A stretch of 64,000 bases of DNA from Paenibacillus oryzae (GTDB taxonomy: Bacteria > Bacillota > Bacilli > Paenibacillales > Paenibacillaceae), in contig NZ_LYPA01000068.1 of assembly GCF_001675045.1 (NCBI RefSeq), positions 1 to 64,000 on the forward strand. Direction: 5' to 3'. Position numbers and translations under genes: made by a program. Positions 6,724-17,700 of this stretch are shown here, piece by piece (the first letter of the stretch is position 1; each line of letters opens with the position of its first letter). The notes under the pieces are model-generated. The model did not search any database and was not told the origin of the DNA. It worked only from the letters and a program-made list of their open reading frames with translations.

Positions 6724-9504
6724 TTATGTCAAAGCTCGGTTTCTCATGAATTGCCAAAATGAATATTTTTGCAGGTGATTAAGAATCATTAAAGCCCCAG
6801 CCTTGTGCAACGGCTCATTCTGCTTCTCACAATGAAACAGCTGTATGCAGGATGGACAGCCTTCCGAACAACCACAGCTGCTAATGATCTGTTGAGCTTT
6901 GTCCAAGAGAACCCCAAACTTTTCAGCGACAACCTCGACTATCCCCGAACCGCCTCCTGCTTGGCTGTCATAGAAGAACATTCCGGGCATTCCAAACAAG
7001 GCAGAGCCAGAATAAAAAGAGGTGTGCTGAAAATCAGCCATACTGCACCTTACAACCGCCGGTATCGCCGAAGCTATTGCATGTTCAACGGCATGAAGGC
7101 TTCCCTCAACCAATGTCTCCAAGTCAATGGATTCGCAATTCTGCACATCCTTGAGCAGACCTCTAAGTTCATCCCTTCCTTGGTGATCCCACATCAGCCA
7201 AAACGCCTCGGTTTGGAAACTGACAGGATATGTGTTTGTTAATTGTACGGTTTCGGGAGGCGTTGCGCTGTGATTGAAGATTTTTTTGTAGCCAAATGTG
7301 CTTCGTTTTACGATGATGTTGCCAAGATTGGATTTGATCGCCGCGTCACTTCTCAGTGGATTAATTACGTCATGGATTTCAATACTATCGCGAACGATTC
7401 CGCGAGTATGATAATCCGTTCTTACCTGCTCCACAACCACTTTGCGTTGCTTACCATTGACCCACTTGACCTTATAGAAGGTACGATTGTCAGGTCCCAG
7501 AAATACGGCGTCTACGTGATAATCTCTTATTAAGGAACGCTCTTCGACACTTTGAAACAAGATATCCTCATTCCAGCCGTTCTTGGATACAACCGTATAA
7601 GTAGCTCCCATTGTAAATAAAGTTTGATATCTTGGCGTTTCACCATGATACAGGAGTTTTCCTTCGATCTGCTGCCACTGGTCGCTTGCTTCTCCGACTA
7701 CCCTGCGAAGCGCCGAAGATCGAACGTAATTCATAGCATTCGTCAACGTCCCTCCCAGTTCGTGAGCTGCGTATGCGAGATGCTCCTTTAATAGCTTGGG
7801 ATTCGTTGTATTGATCGCCGCAGATTCAGGTGAAAGCGTAAAGAATTCTTCAGGGTTGCGTGCAAAGTATTGCTGCAATGGCTCTTCCTGAACCATCATA
7901 ATCACCACACCGTCTCTGCTGCGCCCCACACGACCAGCCTGCTGCCAAAAGGAGGCCTGAGAACCTGGATACCCCAACAATATACTTACATCCAGACACT
8001 TCACATCAATTCCGACCTCTAGGGCGCTAGTAGTGACCACTCCAAGGATCTCGCCTTGCTCAAGTTTTTGTATGGTTCGTTCTTTAACTTCTTGCGTGAG
8101 GTACGCATGGTACGGCAGAAAAAAACCATATGGTTCGTCTGGCGAAAGCCCGCCATGATCATGAAGGTGGCTGCGCAATATCATGTTTAATTCACGACTT
8201 AATAGCTGGGCTTGCTGGCGATTGCTTGTGAAAATGATACTTCTTGGCCATCTTCCATCCTTGTAGATCGTGCGCAGAATCTCATAGAGATCGGAAACAA
8301 CAGCCCTTTTCTTCTGCTCATCATCTGACAAGCCCGGATTCCACATCAGTACAGCTTTCTTCTTGACAGGAGCTTGTGCACCTGATATCTCATGAAATCC
8401 TTTCATTCCACGCATTCCTGTTAATTCTTCAGCCAGATACTTTGGATTAGCAATGGTAGCCGAGCAGGCAATAAACTGGACGTTCTTATTCCCCAATCTG
8501 TCACATAACATCCTTAATCTACGAAGGACCAAAGAAACCTTAGAACCTAACAAGCCTGAGTATTGATGAAGCTCATCAATAACGACAAACCGAAGATTTT
8601 GCAGAAAACGCAACAACTGGGGGCCTTTCCCCTTAGATGAACTTGCTCCTTGAAGAATTAAGTGCAAATAGTGAACGTTGGTCAGCCAATAACGTCCTTC
8701 AGAGAATACGAAGCTAGACGCCTGATCTTTTCTCATATGCTCTGGAACGTTACGTTGTCCGTGTAGAACCCCAACAGATAGTTGTTGTCCATTAACAGAA
8801 AATCTTGAAAACCCATTTAATGAGAAGTGATTTGCTTGTTCCTCTGCGTCATCAGCCCATTTCTGCAGATGGGCGTACTGGTCCTCGACCAAAGCTTTGA
8901 ACGGTGCCAAATAAAGCGCACACGCATCCGGATCAGATACCAATTTTTCCATGATGGGAACATTGTAAGCCAATGATTTTCCCGATGCGGTTTTCGTACA
9001 GAGAACCACATTGCGTCCTTCCCGGATGTTCTGTATACCTTCTCCTTGATGCTCATACAGCTTATTGATCCCCAGAGAATGAAGCTTCCGTTGCAGCCAA
9101 CTGGGCATAAGGATTTGTTCAGCATAAGCACCTTGATTAGCGTCAATTTGATGCACATGCACTTCGCTTCGGACACGAGTTCCTACTTCAAGCAAGTTCT
9201 GGACGAGCACATCACTATCGAATGCTTGTTGCACGGGAAGTCTTCGATCTGCTATCAATTCCATATCTTCCGGTGTTAACATCCCGTCCAAGATTGAACA
9301 TCCATCATGCGTACAATAAACGCCGGCTTGTTTGTTTACATAGGACTCAAGATCGGGTTCTAGGGAACGCCACTCCGCAATTCGAATCCCGTTTGCCCGT
9401 TGATGGATATGACGGTAATAACCTTTCGGATCTGCTTTATAACCGATTTGGACAAAGTCTCCATATGGCCGTAGCCCCCCACAAGAAGAGCAGATTACAG
9501 GCAT
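6724..9504 (-). CDS. DEAH-box helicase with C-terminal DUF1998 (MrfA/YprA-like), second copy
   Basis: A 926-residue superfamily 2 helicase. An N-terminal zinc-ribbon-like cysteine pair (CSSC) is followed by the helicase core: KTASGKS in the Walker A position, VVIDELH in motif II, CSATIANP in motif III and QQAGRVGRSRDG in motif VI. The C-terminus has the four-cysteine DUF1998 cluster (CGCSEGCPSC). The family includes B. subtilis MrfA (YprA), a 3'-5' helicase in mitomycin-lesion repair, and the DISARM protein DrmA is a more distant relative. It starts 2 nt after the stop of a homologous helicase, so the two are coupled. Substrate unknown; a role in processing damaged or foreign DNA is inferred. 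Confidence 0.9.
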   Translation of the reverse strand: MPVICSSCGGLRPYGDFVQIGYKADPKGYYRHIHQRANGIRIAEWRSLEPDLESYVNKQAGVYCTHDGCSILDGMLTPEDMELIADRRLPVQQAFDSDVLVQNLLEVGTRVRSEVHVHQIDANQGAYAEQILMPSWLQRKLHSLGINKLYEHQGEGIQNIREGRNVVLCTKTASGKSLAYNVPIMEKLVSDPDACALYLAPFKALVEDQYAHLQKWADDAEEQANHFSLNGFSRFSVNGQQLSVGVLHGQRNVPEHMRKDQASSFVFSEGRYWLTNVHYLHLILQGASSSKGKGPQLLRFLQNLRFVVIDELHQYSGLLGSKVSLVLRRLRMLCDRLGNKNVQFIACSATIANPKYLAEELTGMRGMKGFHEISGAQAPVKKKAVLMWNPGLSDDEQKKRAVVSDLYEILRTIYKDGRWPRSIIFTSNRQQAQLLSRELNMILRSHLHDHGGLSPDEPYGFFLPYHAYLTQEVKERTIQKLEQGEILGVVTTSALEVGIDVKCLDVSILLGYPGSQASFWQQAGRVGRSRDGVVIMMVQEEPLQQYFARNPEEFFTLSPESAAINTTNPKLLKEHLAYAAHELGGTLTNAMNYVRSSALRRVVGEASDQWQQIEGKLLYHGETPRYQTLFTMGATYTVVSKNGWNEDILFQSVEERSLIRDYHVDAVFLGPDNRTFYKVKWVNGKQRKVVVEQVRTDYHTRGIVRDSIEIHDVINPLRSDAAIKSNLGNIIVKRSTFGYKKIFNHSATPPETVQLTNTYPVSFQTEAFWLMWDHQGRDELRGLLKDVQNCESIDLETLVEGSLHAVEHAIASAIPAVVRCSMADFQHTSFYSGSALFGMPGMFFYDSQAGGGSGIVEVVAEKFGVLLDKAQQIISSCGCSEGCPSCIQLFHCEKQNEPLHKAGALMILNHLQKYSFWQFMRNRALT

Positions 9505-9506
9505 TC

Positions 9507-12191
9507 TTAATCGTTCCCTTCAATCAGTATCTTCAGCAGCATTTTGGCTCCAGGTTTGAACAATTCAATATTTCCTTTACCAGGGAGCTGCACGCAACTA
9601 GGACATCCTTCAGAACAAGGGCAGCTCTCAATAAGCTCAAGCGCTTTTCGCAGCACATGAGGGAGTTTCTCGTAAATCGCCTCGATGGTTCCGAGACCGG
9701 ACCCGTTCTCGCCATAGAAGCCGATAACAGGTCGATTAGCAAAAGCCGTCATCGCACTCGCCGAAAAACCTGTAAAGTCATTCGCGTCACAAATAATGAG
9801 GTCTGGAATAACGGAAGTCATAGCGTGACCTGCGGCGTGAAGAGAGCCTTCGGCCAACAGATCAAGGGATCTGCTTTCATCTACCCACTCCTGAATGTTA
9901 TTCTTCAACTGGCCCCATTGGGAATCCGTTAATGTAACCCACATTCCTTCGGGAGTAAATCGGGTGACGGACGGATGATCCAATTGAACCTGCTCCGATT
10001 CATGCTTCTGTCCGAAGTAAACTTTTTTATAACCGAAGACGCTCCGCTTGATCTCCAGTTCACCATAGGCCATATCGATTCCTTCGATATTTTGCTTCTG
10101 GTAAGTCTGCATAATATCAATGGCATCACGATAAGTAGATTGGGTGTAATAGGTTAGTTCTTGAATGGGCAATAGAATGATTTCGCCTTTTCTGCGATTG
10201 ATAGAGTCTACTCGATAGCCTTTTTCTCCAGGAGTCCAATAGATCGCTCCTTCATGAAAGTCACGAAGAGCACTCCATTCATCCAGACCGTCAACGATCG
10301 TTTGATCCTGCCCCCGAATGGTGACGTTGTAGTTTTGCCCGGAGATGGATCGAAGGCTAAACTTATTATCAACGACTTCCTCTTGATTCGCTGATGCGGC
10401 AACTTGGAGAACAGTCTCGATATAGTCTTCAACTAACCCGGGGAACATGTTCTGCAAGTCTTCCTTCGTGACTTCTCTCCCGAGCTCTTCTCTCAGTAGA
10501 GGAATATGTAAAGCCAACAACTTGTAATTTGTTGGATTAATTCGAACTACTTCCGGAGCCTTGTGAATAAACTCCAGTGGGTTTCGCATGTAATACTGCT
10601 GAAGCGGTTCGTCCTGAAGGATCAAGACAGCGACTCCCTCGCCTTTGCGGCCTACGCGCCCAATCTGTTGGGAGAATGCCGCTTTCGATCCGGGATAACC
10701 GACAAGAACGGCGAGACTCAGATCACCGATATCAATCCCGACTTCAAGGGCATTGGTCGTAATAATGACATGAATATCGTGGGACTTGAGCCGCTCAATA
10801 ATCCGTTTTCGGGTATCATTCGGTAGGATTCCAGTATAAAAAGCCGCGAGTTTCTCTCCGTCCACTTTCTCCTTAGGTAGTCGGAGAGGCTGGCGCAATA
10901 CGTCCTTGATATAACGGGTAAATACCATCGTCTGGCTGCGAGATGGCTGAAAAATGATGCTCTTAATCACCTTCTGATCCACAGTCATAATTTGTTTCGC
11001 TATCGTAATCGCATCGGTAGAAGGCGCGCGGCGGACCTGTTCGTCGGCAGACATGCCAGGATTCCAGAGGACGATCCCCTTCTTCTGATGGGCGGAACCA
11101 TCTGTATTGATGAGGGTAAAGCCACTAAGACCCGTAAGATCCTCTGCTAATCTAGCAGGGTTCTCAATCGTTGCTGAGCTCGTGATAATCTGGATATTGT
11201 GAGCATTACCAAGCTCTCGGCAAACCTTAAGCAGACGTCTGAGTACTAATGCGACATGACTTCCAAATGTGCCGCGGTACATATGCATCTCATCAAGCAC
11301 AATAAATTTGAGGTTCCGCAAATAATTCCGAATGTGATGTGCGGTCGCATACTTCACCTTCTGTACTTGCCCAAGAATGGAGTAATGAATCATATCCGGA
11401 TTCGTCATCCATATCTGTGCTTTTTCCATGATACGCTGCCGCGGCCCATTCTCGGTATCTCCATCCAGCCGGCCAATATGAATCAGACGATCTCCCAAAT
11501 GCAACTGGGTTTCAAACCACTCATCCAGGGAAGAAGGATTCTCCGTCAGTTGCAAGCCAAAACGCCTAATTTGATCCAACTGATCATTTGCTAACGCTTT
11601 TGTTGGAAATATATATAACGCACGTTCTTCGGGATGGTTATATAAACGACTAAGAATCGGCAGGTTATAGGACAACGTCTTTCCGGATGACGTTGAAGTG
11701 ACCAAGACAACATTAGAACCAGAATGGACTGCATCGGCCGTTTCTGCTTGGTGTGAATATAACTGCTTAATTCCCATTCGATATAAGGCGTCCTTAACGG
11801 GCTCCGGTGTAGAATCAGGAATATCTGCAAAAGTTGCTTCTTTGGCAGGAAGTGTGTGTACAAAAATCTCGGAGGCTTCCTCCTCGGCCAACTTCTTCAG
11901 CTTATCCAGTACATCTTCTGAGGAAAATTCATTACTCACTACGCCTGGAATTCGATTGTCCTCACATAGAATAAATTCTTCTTTCTCTAAAGGAACGCTA
12001 GCAAAACATGACGGACAATAAGTACCTTCTGCGAATCCTCGGAGGTTATCATTTAAGGGAGTCCAGTCTGAGCTTTTTATTCCCGTTGGCGAATATTCAA
12101 GCCATCGTTGCTCCCCGACTTGGCTGATCTTATTCGAAATTTGAATTGCCTTTAACATATTGGTGCATTCCGAGCATTTCAGAAATGCCAT
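9507..12191 (-). CDS. DEAH-box helicase with C-terminal DUF1998 (MrfA/YprA-like), first copy
   Basis: An 894-residue superfamily 2 helicase, paralogous in layout to the next gene. N-terminal zinc-ribbon cysteines (KCSEC, CPSC) are followed by STSSGKT at Walker A, IVLDEMH at motif II, TSSATIENP at motif III and IGRVGRKG at motif VI. The C-terminal DUF1998 cysteine cluster is CPCSEGCPSC. I place the start at the ATG at 12191 because GGAGGG lies 7 nt upstream. The longer frame from 12206 would translate that ribosome site. It is the first gene of an operon with a LexA-box promoter 36 nt upstream and a terminator of the preceding gene behind that. Confidence 0.9.
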   Translation of the reverse strand: MAFLKCSECTNMLKAIQISNKISQVGEQRWLEYSPTGIKSSDWTPLNDNLRGFAEGTYCPSCFASVPLEKEEFILCEDNRIPGVVSNEFSSEDVLDKLKKLAEEEASEIFVHTLPAKEATFADIPDSTPEPVKDALYRMGIKQLYSHQAETADAVHSGSNVVLVTSTSSGKTLSYNLPILSRLYNHPEERALYIFPTKALANDQLDQIRRFGLQLTENPSSLDEWFETQLHLGDRLIHIGRLDGDTENGPRQRIMEKAQIWMTNPDMIHYSILGQVQKVKYATAHHIRNYLRNLKFIVLDEMHMYRGTFGSHVALVLRRLLKVCRELGNAHNIQIITSSATIENPARLAEDLTGLSGFTLINTDGSAHQKKGIVLWNPGMSADEQVRRAPSTDAITIAKQIMTVDQKVIKSIIFQPSRSQTMVFTRYIKDVLRQPLRLPKEKVDGEKLAAFYTGILPNDTRKRIIERLKSHDIHVIITTNALEVGIDIGDLSLAVLVGYPGSKAAFSQQIGRVGRKGEGVAVLILQDEPLQQYYMRNPLEFIHKAPEVVRINPTNYKLLALHIPLLREELGREVTKEDLQNMFPGLVEDYIETVLQVAASANQEEVVDNKFSLRSISGQNYNVTIRGQDQTIVDGLDEWSALRDFHEGAIYWTPGEKGYRVDSINRRKGEIILLPIQELTYYTQSTYRDAIDIMQTYQKQNIEGIDMAYGELEIKRSVFGYKKVYFGQKHESEQVQLDHPSVTRFTPEGMWVTLTDSQWGQLKNNIQEWVDESRSLDLLAEGSLHAAGHAMTSVIPDLIICDANDFTGFSASAMTAFANRPVIGFYGENGSGLGTIEAIYEKLPHVLRKALELIESCPCSEGCPSCVQLPGKGNIELFKPGAKMLLKILIEGND

Positions 12192-12226
12192 ACCTAATCC
12201 CTCCATCGCTAATGTCTATTGATCAT

Positions 12227-12274
12227 ATTTAAACACAATGATTAGACAATAAGTTGTCATCGAATATACGTTCC
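12227..12274 (-). promoter_or_regulatory. SOS (LexA) box and promoter of the helicase-McrBC operon
   Basis: CGAATATACGTTCC at 12261-12274 fits the Bacillus LexA consensus CGAACRNRYGTTYC with one deviation (T for C). On the minus strand it is followed directly by ATGACA (12255-12260). After 22 nt comes a -10-like TTAAAT (12227-12232), preceded by TG, giving an extended -10 arrangement. The helicase start at 12191 is 35 nt further. The same layout recurs at four other places in this island. Confidence 0.8.
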
Positions 12275-12344
12275 CATGGAATAAAATCCATTTACTGATA
12301 AGGTTCGACAATATAGGCAGTAAGTCCTGTGAAAATGCAAAAAA

Positions 12345-12380
12345 ACCCAAACAAAGCTGTAAAGAAACGTTTGTTTGGGT
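12345..12380 (-). terminator. Intrinsic terminator behind the broken AAA ATPase gene
   Basis: ACCCAAACAAA (12345-12355) pairs with TTTGTTTGGGT (12370-12380). On the minus strand the hairpin is followed by a run of T (complement of the A-run at 12339-12345), a textbook terminator. It isolates the SOS promoter downstream from read-through. Confidence 0.85.
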
Positions 12381-12420
12381 AAATATCACTGAAAAATTTT
12401 TATGAGAAAGACAGAAATGA

Positions 12421-14636
12421 TCATGAAACTTGCGCTTGAGTAATATCATTTGCTTCCTCTATGCCCATCATCATTTTGTAATGTGCATGATGATTTGTAA
12501 CCTTGAATATTTTCTCGAATATATTAAGGTACCTTGCATTTGTATCTAGCGGATGTTCAATATATATATCATCGCTTGCAAAATGGGATCCATCATTTGC
12601 CCAGGATAAAAGCGATTTACATAATACTTTTTCTTCTTCGTCGAATTTATTCAGAATATCAGCTTCACTAATATTACCAAATACTTTAAAATAGTTTTCT
12701 ATAATTCTACGAATCAAGTTTTGAACCGATGTTGTGGAACTGCTTTGTGTTGCAGTTCTAAGTTCTTGCCACATTAATTCATATGAAGTTTTTATTGGAT
12801 TTGTATCATAGGGCTGAGCATCTGTAACATTATTAACTTTTCTAATAATCCAGAAGGTTTCATCGTGTAATTTTACGCCTTTTGATCGCCTTTTATCAAA
12901 AGCTACTTCCTTATGAAAGTAAACATTATGGGTTAAAACAAATAATTAAACGATATTGTTTCTATTGTTCCTTATATCATCAATAAGTTTCAAGATGAGA
13001 TTGCTAACGATAAATAGTACATTGCTATCTAAGCTAGAAATTGGATCATCAATCACAACAACTTTGTTCTCTGTAATAAGATCTCTGTTATTGCTTCCAT
13101 TCAACAGATGCATAAAATATAGGAATGTTACGAATGTCTTTTCTCCTTCACTTAAAGTCTGATTTACATCTTCTCCAGTAGATCGTACCAATCGATAATT
13201 TCCCTGGTTTTGTGTATGCGCCAATTTAAAATTTGTAAAATTATATGCTTTTAACAGACGGTTCATCTCATTAACAGATGGAATTACACTAGTGATTTGA
13301 GCCTCCAAACCCTCAACTTCTGAAATTAATCTGTTTTTCTCAGATGTTTTTGACGTAATCCTATCTTTTATCCCCGTTATCGCATTCTTAATGTTAAATT
13401 CTTTGCGTACGTATTTTTCGTGATTATGCATATTCTCATTTGCTATGAATCTCCATATCTGATCTTTTAGCAGTTGTTCTTCCTGAGTCCGGTTATCAAT
13501 CAACCTGTTATGTCCATGAATCTCCTGATTTACCCTCTCAATTTCAAGATTGATATTTTTTACAAATTCATCAACAGGAACTAGTGTCATTCCCTTACTC
13601 GGTTCTTTTAGTTTTTGTTCAATAAATTCGAGATTGATTTCATTTTTCGATCTTATTAATGCAAACTGTTGATTAATTTTCTCTTTATCGATATACGGTA
13701 ATTCTTTTAACAATAGATCCTGTATCGAAGTTTCCAGATTCCTATAAGATTCCATATATTGATCAACACAATTTGCTAATCCCTTCATCTCATTTTCATA
13801 AGTTTCATTAAAATACTCTTCTAATTGATGTAGAAAACCATCCGGCAATGACTGTTGACAAAAAGGCATTTGCCTTCTGAATTATGTACATGATCATATC
13901 CTCTTTTTACCCAATCGCTTATAGCCAGTCTAGAAATGAGTGCGGCGATATCAACCTCCTGCTTACCAACAATTTGATTTTGGAATATCTGACTTGAACA
14001 AGCAGCGTTTAGTTCATCATTTTTTATTGATTGTATAGTTTGAATTTTCACTAAACTTCCATTGAATAATTTATTTGAACGAGCACGCAAATTTTCAACA
14101 TCACATAACATACCTTCAAGTGAATTCGACTGTTTACATTTATTCATAAAGTTAATTTTATTATTTCGAACACCTGAAAAGGCTTGCAAAAACTCGTTAT
14201 CATATTTTCTTTTCATTTCCCAACAATCATCTATAAATTCATTTTCATTCGAGGTATATTCTTCTTCTTTATTGGATAAGTTAGTGCGCATTCTCCGAAT
14301 CTCTTCATCTATTTTATCAACTAGCCTCTTCTTTTCAGCAATTTCGTTTTTTATTTCAGTTGACTCCTTACCTAATGTGAAAATACCCTTTATGTTCGAA
14401 TCCTGATGGAAATTTTCCTCAACGAATTTCTGGTTGTAAACCAATGTTTTTAATGGTTGTGATGCCCAATCAATATTACAATCCGGGAAGTTCTCAAAAT
14501 TTTGCATAACATTTGATAATGAAGTTTTCCCACTTCCATTGGAACCGTAGAAAAAATTAATCTTCTTTAATCCATTAAGGACAACACCTGTATTATCATA
14601 AGTCGCAATCTTCTTAATAGTTATCTCTTTAATCAT
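12421..14636 (-). pseudogene. PrrC/RloC-like AAA ATPase (AAA_13 type), frameshift plus nonsense mutation
   Basis: The product would be a large ABC-type ATPase: Walker A GSNGSGKTS near the start, long coiled coils, a zinc-hook-like CPFCQQ, the ABC signature LSEGE, Walker B VVVIDDP and a C-terminal VLTHNVYFHKEV segment. Such ATPases (PrrC and RloC among them) often sit beside type I restriction genes and act as abortive back-up. Two lesions are visible. At about 13,855-13,870 the frame shifts inside GKCPFCQQ, as if one C were missing from TGCCC. At 12,949-12,951 an in-frame TAA follows NNIV exactly where the sequence continues LFVLTHNVYFH, consistent with CAA to TAA. The span, 2,216 nt, is one base short of a multiple of three. 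Confidence 0.85.
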
Positions 14637-14663
14637 TACTTTTACACCCCTTAAACGTTAGTT

Positions 14664-14705
14664 AAAAAAGGCGCAACTAAAATAGATGTCCATTTTAGTT
14701 ACGCC
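14664..14705 (-). terminator. Intrinsic terminator of the type I restriction operon
   Basis: GGCGCAACTAAAAT (14670-14683) pairs with ATTTTAGTTACGCC (14692-14705) with one mismatch. The adjacent A-run at 14664-14669 becomes a six-U tail on the minus strand. It lies 45 nt behind the hsdR stop. Confidence 0.88.
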
Positions 14706-14749
14706 CAGATGCAAGAAATTAAATTAGTAGTGTCTTGATTCAGTAAAAA

Positions 14750-17700
14750 CTAAGCCCCAACCTCAGTGTTCTTATTAATCGTATCAATGACACCGATAAT
14801 TGCTCGTGCATCGTCCAGATTATTACTGAACAGATCCGTTATACTGCCAACCGAGCGGAACGGCTCCTCTTGGAGTACAGATTTTTCAATAATACCGTTT
14901 TTAACTACATATTCGATAATCAGCTTAACAAACCGAAGTTGATTGACACTCAATCGGTTCTCTTGCAAGAATACCATGAATGCTTCATTCGCAGCCTCGT
15001 GATCAAGCCCCACAACCGTTCGCACAAGCTTAGTTATTGGCAAATCTTTATATTCCCGTTCATAATCCTCTTTGGTTCCGAGTTCTCCCCACAGTATATG
15101 CTCGAGAGTCTTCAAATCCTGTTTTGTAATCGGCTTGTTGTTGCGCAGTTTATAGATTGCTAGTTGATCCTTATTAGTTTGCAAATATTGGCTAACCTTC
15201 TTGCGGTAATTTTGCAGGTCATTGGTATTATAAAAGCCGCGCCTCTCCTCTACAGCAAGCCATTCATCTTTGAAATTCGTATAGTAAATCTGCTGCGTTT
15301 CCCTTTCCAGGAACTTAATAAGCTTCCTTAAAGCTTCACGTACTTTCTCCATTTCGAAAATGTCCGCTTCTTCCCAGAATTCTGCCGCTAGGATCTTCTC
15401 TATTACTTCTCGCTGAGCGACGATTTGGGGTATCGTACCCAACTTGGAGAGTTTTTCTGCCGTCTCCATGACATTACGAATAGGTTTCACCGATTGTGTT
15501 CCCTGAAGCTTAGCCAATTCGATGATCAGCATCATATAGTCAAACCGTTTTGCTAATTCGTCACTGTCTAAAGAAACGATAAGAGGAGCTATATACTCTT
15601 TCAAATCCCCCATATCGGTATCGGCCAGGGAGCGCCATGCAGCGTCATTTTTATACTTATGGACATATTGGATGTGCTGCCTGATGCGAAAATGCTCCTC
15701 ATTTAATGCACACACGCTATCCTTCAACCGATTCACCAATTCCGTACGATGTGCGATATACTCTGGTTCTTGATAACGCAGTTGCTGTAGTTCACGTACA
15801 ATCTGTGTGCGAACATTGAACAATTTCTCCGATAAGGTCTCGGCAATATTGGTATCCTTCCCTTTTGGATTTGCCCGAAAAAACTCAAAGTTGCGACAAA
15901 AATCAAAGATCAAGAATTCCTTTTTGTCCTCACCAATACCATGAAGATCTTTACATAACCGCGTCCCACGACCAACCATCTGCCAAAACTTTGACTTCGA
16001 GCGTACTTTCTTGAAAAATACTAAATTGACAACCTCAGGGATGTCTACGCCCGTATCCAGCATATCTACAGAAACAGCTATTTGAGGAAGCTTGCTCCAT
16101 ATGGAAAAATCATCAATCAAAGATTGATAATAATTCGTTTTGATATCAATGACCCGTGCAAAATGCCCCTTCAATGTCGGATACAGGCTATCGAATCGCT
16201 CAACGATCGCAACCGCGTGCCGATGGTTTTTGGCAAAAATGATGGTCTTGCCCAGCTTGTCTCCGCCTTCAACCTTCAGACCTCGCTCCATAACTAACTG
16301 CAGTACCCGGTCTATCGTATCCTGGTTGAACAACCACTCATTGATCGCTGCACTGTCAATATCCCGCGGTTCCTCTTCTTCATCCTCCAGTAGCACTTCT
16401 TCGTATTGCTCTTTTTCCTCATCGGACAGATCATCGTAGCGGATGCCATCGTCCATAATCTTGGTCGTTGTTTCCATGGTACGGTAATCCACCAAGTGTC
16501 CTTCCTTAACTGCGTGCTCTAGTTCGTAGGCAAAAGTCGGAACACCATTTTCCAGACGGAACACGTCGTATGTATTTTTGTCAACTTCATCTTTAGGAGT
16601 TGCTGTCAACCCTAAGAGGATGGCATCAAAGTAATCGAATATAGCCTTATATTTCTTATAAACGCTTCGATGCGATTCATCAATGATAATCAAATCAAAA
16701 TGACCAACCGTAAACAGCTTTTTGCCATCCTTTCGCTTGGCCTCATCGATTGCATTCATCATCGTTGGGTAAGTAGAGAAAACAATTCTCGCCGTTTCCG
16801 GATTATCCTTGCTGTCCAGCAAGTTGCACAGTGTCATGTCGGGCAAATATTGGCTGAAGCTGTTTTTTGCTTGACGAACAAGCGTTGTACGATCAGCAAG
16901 AAACAACACATTCTTCACCCAGTTATTTCGGCTAAGCACATCAACTATAGCACTCGCGGTACGTGTTTTACCGCTGCCTGTCGCCATGACAAGTAAAGCG
17001 GTCCTCTGTCCTTTGTTTAATGCATCACAAACCGAGAGGACTGCTTCATGCTGATAAGGACGATTTACAATGGAATTGTTGATTTGTACATCCTGTAGCG
17101 GCCTTCGGATCGAGCGCCGGTTCACGAGAAGCTGCAGCTCATCCTGACTGGCGAAACCCGATACTTGCCGACTGGCATAGTGTAGATCATCCCAGAAGGT
17201 CGTTATAAAACCGTTCGTATAATAAATGACCGGACGCTGTCCGTACCTTTGCTCCAAACAATCCGCATAAAGCTTTGCTTGCTGCTTGCCTATATTTGGA
17301 TCAGAACTTGTTCGTTTCGCTTCCACAACGGCAAGGGGCTTCCCGTTCTCGCCGAATAACACATAGTCGGCATGACCGATCCCTTGTCCGTTTGGCATAC
17401 CTTGGACTTCAAACTCTTCCAATACATTTTGCCGGAATGTCCATCCTGCAAGCTTTAGCTCGAGATCAATATAACGTTTGCGGGTCTCATACTCACTGAT
17501 TTGATCCAGCGCAAAGTCATACTCCAGGGTGTTCTGAGCTTTGCGTTCTGTCAGCAGCTTCCGAAGCTCTTCGTTTTCTTTAATCAGATCTTCCAGCTTA
17601 CGATCCTTTGAACCTAAACGGTCGTATAAATCCTGCAGTTCCTGAGGTCTCACTTTCTCTTGGTGCTTGTTCTCTTCCAACAGGAGTTGTTCATCAAAAC

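Noticed and set aside
6724..12191. DISARM system based on the DUF1998 helicases
   Set aside because: No DrmC phospholipase-D gene, no separate DrmB and no DISARM methyltransferase are present; both genes are full helicase-DUF1998 fusions like MrfA.
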